A stretch of DNA of 10,091 nucleotides from DATNBT01 sp964579765 (lineage in GTDB: Bacteria > Acidobacteriota > Vicinamibacteria > Vicinamibacterales > CAVVIG01). Positions within the stretch are counted from its first letter, which is position 1, and the number at the start of each line of letters is the position of its first letter. Made by a program: the position numbers and the translations under genes. The stretch lies in the NCBI GenBank assembly GCA_964579765.1, contig CAZOIK010000357.1, positions 1 to 10,091 of the forward strand, in the 5' to 3' direction. The notes below the pieces were generated by a model. It did not search any database. It saw only the letters and a program-made list of their open reading frames with translations, and was not told where the DNA came from. This document shows, piece after piece, positions 1 through 5,458 of this stretch.

Positions 1-733
1 GCCAGCCCCAGAAGAGGAACGCGTCGAGGTGGTGCGTGAGCGCGTAGCCGCCCACGAGCGCCGCCGCGACGGCGCCGAAGCCGAGTGCGAGGCCGTCGAC
101 GCCGGCCGCGCGCCGTGGCGCGCGCGGCGCGACCGCCAGCCACGCGAGCCCCGCGACGCCGGCCCGCGCCGCGTGATAGTTGAAGAGCGCGGCGAGGCCC
201 GTGGCCGCTCCGGCCGCAATGGTCCACGCCCACGCGCGGCCGCTCCGCGTCTCACGCACCTGCATGGACATCGCAATAGCCGCGGCGGCCAGGGGCAGGT
301 CGAGAAGCAGTTCGGTGTTGGCGGCCTGCGTGTTGGGCGCGAAGCCGGTCACCGACAGCAGGACGTAGAGCAGTCCCGCGGTGCGCGCGTATGTGTCGGC
401 TGTCAACGTCGCCGTCAGTTCTCCCAACGCGACGCCCGTCAGCGCCACGACGAGCGCCAGTAAGACGCGAATCCACCGCAGACGATAGGTGCCGACAATC
501 CGGTAGATCCCTGAGTACAGCCACGCGATGCCCGGTGGCTTGTGATCCACGGCGCTGACATACATTGTTCCGCCGGCGAGAATTTTCGCGGCGAGCGCTG
601 AGTAGGTGGCCTCGTCGTTCGAATAGAATCGATCGTGCATCGCGGGCGCGCGCAGTGCGAACGCGAGCACCACGACCAGCAGCCATGCGCTTCCCCGCGC
701 CTGCCACCTCACGCCGGCCCGCCTGACAGGCAT
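1..733 (-). CDS. GT-C membrane glycosyltransferase (ArnT/PMT type), N-terminal part, runs off the left edge
   Basis: This minus-strand frame is open from an ATG at 733-731 to the window edge, giving 244 residues. An in-frame GTG at 712-710 is an alternative start. The family transfers a sugar from a polyprenyl-phosphate carrier on the outer face of the membrane. After a short basic N-terminus comes a first hydrophobic segment (about residues 17-28). The loop then has the acidic pair D40-E41 (sequence SNDEATYSALA), as in the first periplasmic loop of ArnT/PMT enzymes, followed by DHKPPG at 63-68, the family's typical HxPP-type motif. Further hydrophobic segments lie near 90-103, 119-131, 145-156, 171-184 and 215-229. 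The C-terminal part is outside the window, so the acceptor (protein, lipid A or polysaccharide) cannot be told. It is divergent from a GT2 gene that probably makes its donor. The family call is firm; the substrate is unknown. Confidence 0.85.
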   Translation of the reverse strand, partial: MPVRRAGVRWQARGSAWLLVVVLAFALRAPAMHDRFYSNDEATYSALAAKILAGGTMYVSAVDHKPPGIAWLYSGIYRIVGTYRLRWIRVLLALVVALTGVALGELTATLTADTYARTAGLLYVLLSVTGFAPNTQAANTELLLDLPLAAAAIAMSMQVRETRSGRAWAWTIAAGAATGLAALFNYHAARAGVAGLAWLAVAPRAPRRAAGVDGLALGFGAVAAALVGGYALTHHLDAFLFWGW

Positions 734-744
734 TGCTCGCTCAC

Positions 745-1494
745 ATGCAGGTCCTCATCGTCGTGCCGACGTACAACGAGCGGGAGAACCTGCCGACGCT
801 GGTTCGCGCGCTCCTTCAGGAGCCGGATTATAGAGTGTTGGTGGTGGACGACGACTCGCCGGACGGCACCGGCGCGATTGCCGAGGCGCTCGTCGGAGAA
901 TTCGGCGCGCGCGTCCGCTGCCTGCATCGCCGCGGCCCGCGCGGTCTGGGACGTGCGTACGTGGACGGCTTCTCCGAAGCGGTCGCGACCGACGCCGACC
1001 TCGTGTGCCAGATGGACGCGGATCTCTCGCACGACGTCGGCGACCTCCGCGAGATGCTGGCGGCGGCCGCGGACGGCACCGACCTCGTCATCGGCTCACG
1101 CTACGTGCGCCGGCGCGACACGCCCGGCTGGCCCATGCGGCGGCGGCTGCTCAGCCAGTGCGCGAACGCGTACGCGCGCGCGTGGTCGGGCCTGACCGAG
1201 CGTGACTGCACGAGCGGCTTCCGGTGCTGGCGCCGCGAGGCGCTCGCCGAAATCGATCTGACCGGGATCGTGTCGCGCGGCTATGCGTTTCAGATCGAGA
1301 TGCTGGTGGCGGCCGCCCGGCGGCGGTTCCGCGTCGTGGAGGTGCCGATCGTCTTCCGCGAGCGCGCGACGGGCGCGTCGAAGATGTCGGCGGCGATCAT
1401 CGCCGAGTCGGCGCTGATGCCGTGGCGGATGCGCAGTGGGGCGCAGACAGAAGCGCGCCGCGCGTCGAGCGTACCCGACGGCGGCGCGGCATGA
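745..1494 (+). CDS. GT2 polyprenyl-phosphate mannose/glucose synthase (DPM1-like)
   Basis: The product has 249 residues. It is a cytoplasmic-face GT-A enzyme that moves a sugar from a nucleotide donor to a polyprenyl phosphate, the step that feeds GT-C enzymes. Visible motifs in order are VPTYNERENL (7-16), DDDSPDGT (35-42), GLGRAYVDGF (67-76), the metal-binding DAD in MDADLSHD (90-97), IGSRYV (116-121), DCTSGFRCW (154-162), GYAFQIEML (179-187) and VPIVFRER...GASKMS (200-214). These are the hallmarks of the DPM1 subfamily. Length matches the single-domain form; there is no C-terminal membrane GtrA-like domain. ATG 745 is chosen because the Rossmann strand MQVLIVVPTYNE starts there; a TTG at 733 is the only nearby upstream alternative, and neither has a good ribosome site. 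The last 20 residues are low-complexity. The nucleotide-sugar specificity cannot be read from sequence. Confidence 0.93.
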   Translation: MQVLIVVPTYNERENLPTLVRALLQEPDYRVLVVDDDSPDGTGAIAEALVGEFGARVRCLHRRGPRGLGRAYVDGFSEAVATDADLVCQMDADLSHDVGDLREMLAAAADGTDLVIGSRYVRRRDTPGWPMRRRLLSQCANAYARAWSGLTERDCTSGFRCWRREALAEIDLTGIVSRGYAFQIEMLVAAARRRFRVVEVPIVFRERATGASKMSAAIIAESALMPWRMRSGAQTEARRASSVPDGGAA

Positions 1495-1524
1495 CTGGAG
1501 ACTGGGGACTGGAGACTGGAGACT
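1494..1524. repeat. Heptamer tandem repeat, ACTGGAG x4
   Basis: Four head-to-tail copies of a 7-bp unit (ACTGGAG, ACTGGGG, ACTGGAG, ACTGGAG) plus a partial ACT fill the whole gap between two convergent genes and touch both stop codons. On the other strand the units read CTCCAGT/CCCCAGT. This resembles the heptameric short tandem repeats described in cyanobacteria, though that likeness is from memory. No terminator hairpin is visible here. Confidence 0.85.
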
Positions 1525-2572
1525 ACTTCTCGTTCCCCTCGTCTACCTTGATTCTGCGGCGGAACTGCTGGTTCTCGTTGCAGATGAACTCGATCATTTC
1601 CTGATCGGGCGCAATCCGCTGATCGACGCGCACGGTCCACGGGTGCGTGTACGACTTGGGGTCGTTCACGGTGACGTCGATCTGCAGGTGGCCGTACGTG
1701 GGCCGGCGGATGCGGTGCGTGAACACGGCCTGCTCGCTGTACGGGCTGCCGTTGACGTCGAGCCAGCCGTCGTTGGCGCTGTCTTCGGCGCCGCGCAGGT
1801 TGTTCGTCTCGACGACGAGGTCGTCGCCTTCCCAGTGGCCGACCGAGTAGCCGTACCAGAACGGATTCGGATCGCCCTGCGCTGGCAACTTCCGGCCGTC
1901 CATGTAGATGTGCCACAGGCCGTAATTGGCTTCCCACTCGATCAGGAGCATCTTCGGGTTCGGCTTGTCCACATACATGATCTTGCGCGGCTGCGGCTGC
2001 TGATGAAACTGCAGGAAGCCCATCGGCATGCAGTTGGCGTCCGGATTGTCCTTGTCTTTCAAGGCCATCCGCTTGTCTTTCAGTTCCTTCGCCCACGGCG
2101 TGTAGGGCAGGCCGCCCTCCATGTTGGCGCCGGCTTCGAAGAACGTCGCGACGGGCGGGCCTTTCGGGTCGTACGGGAAGGGCGCCGTGGCCGGCTCGAG
2201 CGAGACGCCGCCGCGATTGCCGCCCTGCCGTCCGCCGCCGCCGGCTCCGTCCACGATTGCGCGGGTCTCGCGCTCGACCCCGCTCTGGGCGGTGGCGTTC
2301 AGCGCGCCGTTCGCCGGCGCGGCGCCGCGCCCGGCCGCCGCCCCGCGTCCGCCGCGGCCGCGTCCGGCGTTGGGCGGTCCGCTGTTGGCGTGCATCCAGA
2401 TACCCGACAGATCCGGGTGGCCGTCCGGCGTTCGCGGCGTCGGCGCGTCGTAGTTGATCTTGCCGTCGGCGGTGCGCGGCACGCTCGGGTCCGGAATCTT
2501 CGGCCACTGTGCGGCGAGCGACACCGAGCAGAAGGCGACGGCCGCCACCACTCCGTACATCGTCTTGGTCAT
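1523..2572 (-). CDS. Exported protein of an uncharacterised 'DLSGIW / GHWEGDDLVVET' family (copy A)
   Basis: The product has 349 residues and no function I can name. A signal peptide covers about residues 1-21 (cleavage near SLA|AQ). Then come DGHPDLSGIW (50-59), an RG/GG-rich low-complexity tract (69-122), NCMPMGFLQ (180-188), WHIYMDGR (220-227), GHWEGDDLVVET (245-256), VTVNDPKSYTHPW (300-312) and EFICNENQ (328-335). The only two cysteines after the signal peptide, C181 and C331, match cysteines in the three paralogues downstream, suggesting a disulfide. It shares the pattern APTPR..DGH.DL.G.W and a C-x-P-x-G motif with copy D, so these two form a subgroup. The start is supported by an AAGGGG ribosome site about 6 nt upstream. 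It is divergent from copy B and convergent with the GT2 gene. Confidence 0.88.
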   Translation of the reverse strand: MTKTMYGVVAAVAFCSVSLAAQWPKIPDPSVPRTADGKINYDAPTPRTPDGHPDLSGIWMHANSGPPNAGRGRGGRGAAAGRGAAPANGALNATAQSGVERETRAIVDGAGGGGRQGGNRGGVSLEPATAPFPYDPKGPPVATFFEAGANMEGGLPYTPWAKELKDKRMALKDKDNPDANCMPMGFLQFHQQPQPRKIMYVDKPNPKMLLIEWEANYGLWHIYMDGRKLPAQGDPNPFWYGYSVGHWEGDDLVVETNNLRGAEDSANDGWLDVNGSPYSEQAVFTHRIRRPTYGHLQIDVTVNDPKSYTHPWTVRVDQRIAPDQEMIEFICNENQQFRRRIKVDEGNEK

Positions 2573-2693
2573 TTCAGCCCCTTCGAGTGGAAAACTTCAG
2601 TCGGAGATTATTACTCTGATCGGCGCCCGATGCTTACATCGTTTATTGACGCTGTACGGCGGCCGTGGAAAAATTCACTCGAAGGAGTGTGCC
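2573..2693. promoter_or_regulatory. Divergent promoter region with dyad symmetry between copies A and B
   Basis: The sequence CACTCGAAGG lies at 2676-2685 just before gene B, and its exact inverse CCTTCGAGTG lies at 2580-2589 just before gene A. Both overlap the two genes' ribosome sites. Between them is a smaller perfect dyad, CGATG-ctta-CATCG (2628-2641). The outer and inner dyads share nearly the same centre (about 2633-2635). For gene B, TTGACG (2646-2651) and AAAAAT (2669-2674) are 17 bp apart and could be -35/-10. For gene A, AATAAT on the minus strand (2612-2607) is a plausible -10 without a clear -35. A shared operator for coordinated control is inferred. Confidence 0.5.
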
Positions 2694-3725
2694 ATGCGCG
2701 GCTTGTCTCGCTCAGTTACCCCGCTCGCCGTTGTCGTCGTGCTCGGTCTGGGAGCTTCCGCGTTCGCACAGACGCGACCCGCATCGCCGAAGCCGGAGGC
2801 GAAAGCGCTGCCGCATACGCCGTGGGGCGATCTGGATCTCAACGGCACGTATAACAACAGCAACGAGAGCGGCATCCCGATGGAGCGGCCCGCCGAGCTC
2901 GCCGGGAAGACGCTGGATCAGGTGACGCCGGCTGAGCTCGCCAAGCTGCTCGTGCAGCGGCACGAGCGGACCGACAAGACCGCCGTCACGATCGGCGGCA
3001 CGGCCGAAAACGACACGGGCGCCGGGCCGTCGCACTGGTACGAGAACTACAACGCGAAGAACAGCCGCGCGTGGATGATTTCGGACCCGCCCGACGGCCA
3101 GCGGCCGGCGCTGACGAAGGAAGCGATGGATCGCGCCGCGGCGGCCCGCCGGGCGCGGCGCGGCGGCGACGGCTACTACAACGGGCCGTTCGACGGCCCG
3201 GAGGATCTGACGCTCTACGTCCGCTGCATCACGCGCGGCCTGCCGGGATCGATGATGCCGGCCATCTACGGCAACTCGTATCGTATCGTCCAGGGGCCGG
3301 GCTGGGTCGCGATCACCTACGAGATGGTGCACGAGACGCGGCTCATCCCGCTCGACAACCGGCCGCACATCGCCAGCGATCTCCGCGAGGACATGGGCGA
3401 CGCGCGCGGCCACTTCGAGGGCGACACGCTCGTGGTCGAGACGACGAACTTCAACGAGCGGTCGGCGTACGGCGGCGCCTCCGAGCACCTGAAGACGACC
3501 GAGCGGTTCAAGCTCCTGCCGAATCACAACATCGACTGGTCGATCACGTTCGACGATCCGCACACGTGGGTGCGGCCGTGGACGTTCGGCATGCTGCTCA
3601 CGCGCGACGACAAGGAACCTGTCTTCGAGTACGCGTGCCACGAGGGGAACGAAGGTATTCAGGGCATCCTCAAGGCCGCGCGCGCCGCGGAGCACGACGC
3701 GGCGGGCGGGAAGTCCGTCGAGTAG
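2694..3725 (+). CDS. Exported protein of the same uncharacterised family (copy B)
   Basis: The product has 343 residues. A signal peptide spans 1-25 (cleavage AFA|Q). Motifs in order are TPWGDLDLNGTY (42-53), GPSHWYE (111-117), DPPDGQRP (131-138), RCITRGLPGSMMPAIYGN (177-194), YEMVHETRLIPLDNRP (209-224), GHFEGDTLVVETTNF (239-253), DDPHTWVRPW (287-296) and FEYACHEGN (311-319). C178 and C315 are the only cysteines. A short RR/GG-rich segment sits near 152-160. It is closest to copy C, sharing the RCIxRG, GSxMPxIYxN and EYACHEGN blocks. ATG 2694 is chosen because GGAG lies 6 nt upstream and the signal peptide begins there, although the frame stays open further upstream. It is probably the first gene of a B-C unit. 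The fold is predicted beta-rich and periplasmic or extracellular; the function is unknown. Confidence 0.9.
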   Translation: MRGLSRSVTPLAVVVVLGLGASAFAQTRPASPKPEAKALPHTPWGDLDLNGTYNNSNESGIPMERPAELAGKTLDQVTPAELAKLLVQRHERTDKTAVTIGGTAENDTGAGPSHWYENYNAKNSRAWMISDPPDGQRPALTKEAMDRAAAARRARRGGDGYYNGPFDGPEDLTLYVRCITRGLPGSMMPAIYGNSYRIVQGPGWVAITYEMVHETRLIPLDNRPHIASDLREDMGDARGHFEGDTLVVETTNFNERSAYGGASEHLKTTERFKLLPNHNIDWSITFDDPHTWVRPWTFGMLLTRDDKEPVFEYACHEGNEGIQGILKAARAAEHDAAGGKSVE

Positions 3726-3743
3726 TGATTCGACGCCGGGATC

Positions 3744-3803
3744 GCGGGCCTGAAAGGCCCGCGCTACGTGCGTCATTCGTAGGGCGGCCCGTTCGGGGCC
3801 GCC
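3744..3803. repeat. Inverted pair of GTAG-type REP hairpins (BIME-like)
   Basis: Two palindromes lie head to head between genes B and C. The minus-strand copy (3767-3744) reads GTAG, C, then GCGGGCCT-ttc-AGGCCCGC. The plus-strand copy (3779-3803) reads GTAG, then GGCGGCCC-gttcg-GGGCCGCC. A GTAG tetranucleotide at the foot of a GC-rich hairpin is the signature of REP elements mobilised by REP-associated tyrosine transposases (RAYTs). The second hairpin ends right at the GGAGG ribosome site of gene C, so it may also affect translation or mRNA ends. No RAYT gene is in the window. Confidence 0.75.
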
Positions 3804-3814
3804 GGAGGACGTCG

Positions 3815-4819
3815 ATGCGAAAGATCCTCGTCGCGATCGCGTGCGCGTCGCTCTCGGTCGTCGCTGTCCGCGCGCAGCCACCCGCGAAGACCTCGTACAC
3901 CCCGCCGAAGACCGCATGGGGCGATCCGGATCTCACCGGCATCTGGCCCAGCACCGACATGGTCGGCGTGCCGTTCGAGCGCCCGAAGGAGATGGGTACG
4001 CGCGCCGTCGTCACAGACGCCGAGTTCGCGGCGCGGCAGAAGCAGGACAGCCAGCGATCGTCCGCCGAGCTCGAGGAGTTCGTGTCGAAAGACGAGGCGC
4101 CGCGCGGCGACGGGACGGGCCCGCCGTCGCACTGGCTCGAGTGGGGCAAGGCCTCACACCAGGCGTCGCTCGTCGTCGATCCGCCGGACGGACGGCTGCC
4201 GCCGTCCACGCCCGAGGCGCAGCGACGCGCCGCGACGATCACGAACACCTACGTGAAGCTCGACGGCTTCAACTCGTGGACCGAGCTCGGCCCGTACGAC
4301 CGGTGCATCTCGCGCGGGCCGCTCGGCTCGATCATGCCGGTCATCTACAACAACGGGAACCAGATCTTCCAGTTCCCCGGCTACGTCGTCATCCGCTACG
4401 AGATGATTCACGAGGTGCGCGTGATCCCGCTCGACGGGCGTCCGCACGTCTCGCCGAAGATCCGCGGCTACATGGGCGATCCGCGCGGCCACTGGGAGGG
4501 CAACACGCTGGTCGTCGAGACGACGAACCTGAACGGCCGCACGGGCGCGCAGGGCAACGGCAACCTGCTGATGATGAGCGACCAGGCCACAGTCGTCGAG
4601 CGCTTCACACGCACGGGGCCCGACACTTTGCAGTACGAAGTGACGGTGACCGATCCGGGCACGTGGACCAGGCCCTGGACGGCGTCGTTCCCGCTGCGCC
4701 GGGACATGTCGTACGGCATGTTCGAATACGCCTGCCACGAGGGCAACCACGCGATGAGCAACGTCCTCTCGGCCTCCCGCGCCGAGGATCGCACTCTGGA
4801 GAGGGCCACCGCGCGCTGA
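3815..4819 (+). CDS. Exported protein of the same uncharacterised family (copy C)
   Basis: The product has 334 residues. A signal peptide spans about 1-20 (cleavage VRA|Q). Motifs are TAWGDPDLTGIW (33-44), GPPSHWLEW (102-110), DPPDGRLP (122-129), YDRCISRGPLGSIMPVIYNN (161-180), YEMIHEVRVIPLDGRP (195-210), GDPRGHWEGNTLVVETTN (221-238), VERFTR (261-266), VTVTDPGTWTRPW (276-288) and MFEYACHEGN (302-311). C164 and C307 are the only cysteines after the signal peptide and match those of copy B. The start ATG is set by GGAGG (3804-3808) six bases upstream. It lies 89 bp after copy B on the same strand, the gap being filled by a REP pair. Tandem duplication is the simplest origin, but the copies have diverged strongly and differ in the segment between the N-terminal and SHW motifs. 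Function unknown. Confidence 0.9.
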   Translation: MRKILVAIACASLSVVAVRAQPPAKTSYTPPKTAWGDPDLTGIWPSTDMVGVPFERPKEMGTRAVVTDAEFAARQKQDSQRSSAELEEFVSKDEAPRGDGTGPPSHWLEWGKASHQASLVVDPPDGRLPPSTPEAQRRAATITNTYVKLDGFNSWTELGPYDRCISRGPLGSIMPVIYNNGNQIFQFPGYVVIRYEMIHEVRVIPLDGRPHVSPKIRGYMGDPRGHWEGNTLVVETTNLNGRTGAQGNGNLLMMSDQATVVERFTRTGPDTLQYEVTVTDPGTWTRPWTASFPLRRDMSYGMFEYACHEGNHAMSNVLSASRAEDRTLERATAR

Positions 4820-4831
4820 CGCGCCCCTCGA

Positions 4832-4854
4832 GCCGCCCTGGGCGTCCCGGCGGC
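4832..4854 (+). terminator. Possible terminator-like stem after copy C
   Basis: GCCGCC-ct-GGG-cgt-CCC-GGCGGC forms a nine-pair stem with a two-base bulge, 12 bases after the stop codon. There is no following T-run, so it may be only an mRNA 3' end stabiliser or chance in GC-rich DNA. Confidence 0.3.
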
Positions 4855-4897
4855 CGAAAGCACCCGTAAGGGCGAGGCGCCCGGCCACCGAGTACCC

Positions 4898-4903
4898 TAT
4901 AAT
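4898..4903 (+). promoter_or_regulatory. Perfect -10 hexamer (TATAAT) for the DUF6152-D operon
   Basis: A perfect TATAAT stands out in GC-rich DNA, 121 bp upstream of the DUF6152 start codon. No TTGACA-like -35 lies at the usual spacing, so activation by a regulator or a different -35 preference is possible. The predicted leader would be about 110 nt and would carry the dyad at 4981-5006. Confidence 0.5.
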
Positions 4904-4980
4904 CAGACCCTTGATTTGAGCCCGGCGCGTGGCACGGTGCGCGTTCGGGGGACGGTTGTCCGGCGTCGTTTCGATAGCTA

Positions 4981-5006
4981 TGTGATGGCACCTGGTGCCG
5001 ATCACA
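4981..5006 (+). promoter_or_regulatory. 26-bp near-perfect dyad in the leader of the DUF6152 gene
   Basis: The left arm TGTGATGGCACC (4981-4992) is followed by one T and then the right arm GGTGCC-g-ATCACA (4994-5006). All 12 bases of the left arm are matched, with one extra G in the right arm. It ends 7 bases before the ribosome site GGAGG (5014-5018). It could be a dimeric-regulator operator, with TGTGAT/ATCACA outer half-sites, or an RNA hairpin controlling translation. Confidence 0.55.
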
Positions 5007-5023
5007 ACTTCACGGAGGCACAG

Positions 5024-5428
5024 ATGATTAAACGAGCTTTGGGATGTGTCGTCGCGTGCGGGTGTTTGATGGCCGGTGTCACGCTCCAGGCGCATCATTC
5101 CCTCGCCGGCGTCTACGACATGAAGGCGGAGAAGGAAATTCAGGGCACGCTGACCATGATCAAGTTCGTGAACCCGCACGGATCGCTGACGATCACGGTG
5201 AAGAACGCCGACGGCACGACGACCGACTGGACGTTCACGACCGGCTCGGCCACGACGCTCGCCGATCGCGGGATCAGCAAAGTCGGCCCGCATGCGCTCA
5301 AGGTCGGCGAACCGTTGACCGCGAAGTTCATCCCGGCACGGAACGGGCATCCCCTGGGATTCCTCAAGTCGATTACGCGGGCGGACGGCACCGTCATGAA
5401 CATCTCCGCGGGTAACCCCAACGACTAA
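5024..5428 (+). CDS. DUF6152 family exported protein
   Basis: The product has 134 residues. A signal peptide spans 1-23 and cleavage at LQA|HHS would leave a histidine as the first mature residue. Hallmarks of DUF6152 are the HHS motif right after the signal peptide (24-26), EIQGTLTMIKFVNPHGSLTI (38-57) with the NPH motif at 50-52, TDWTFTTGS (67-75), L...G (79-83), LKVGEPLTAKF (92-102), GFLKSI (112-117) and a closing DGTV (121-124). The rest is predicted beta-strand, like a small OB- or lipocalin-sized barrel. Family function is unknown. GGAGG 5 nt upstream sets the start. Copy D follows by 30 bp and is probably co-transcribed. From memory, DUF6152 genes are often found beside the 'DLxGxW' family, which fits here. 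The family call is firm. Confidence 0.9.
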   Translation: MIKRALGCVVACGCLMAGVTLQAHHSLAGVYDMKAEKEIQGTLTMIKFVNPHGSLTITVKNADGTTTDWTFTTGSATTLADRGISKVGPHALKVGEPLTAKFIPARNGHPLGFLKSITRADGTVMNISAGNPND

Positions 5429-5458
5429 GTGGACCGCGCTCTCGACTGGGAGATCACT

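Noticed and set aside
29..463. Plus-strand open frame at the left edge
   Set aside because: It is the shadow of the GT-C gene on the minus strand, whose frame shows family motifs and membrane segments.
1494..1524. CRISPR array
   Set aside because: The units are 7 bp with no spacers.
2454..2693. Longer N-terminus for copy B, since its frame is open further upstream
   Set aside because: The extension overlaps copy A on the other strand and would bury the signal peptide; GGAG sits correctly before ATG 2694.
3815..3850. Lipoprotein signal in copy C (Cys10)
   Set aside because: The bases before Cys10 give a poor lipobox (A-I-A-C), very near the N-terminus, and a normal VRA|Q cleavage site fits better.
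2694..4819. Cytochrome c-type haem site in the CHEGN motif of copies B and C
   Set aside because: Only one Cys precedes the His; the CxxCH pattern is missing, so covalent haem binding is not supported.
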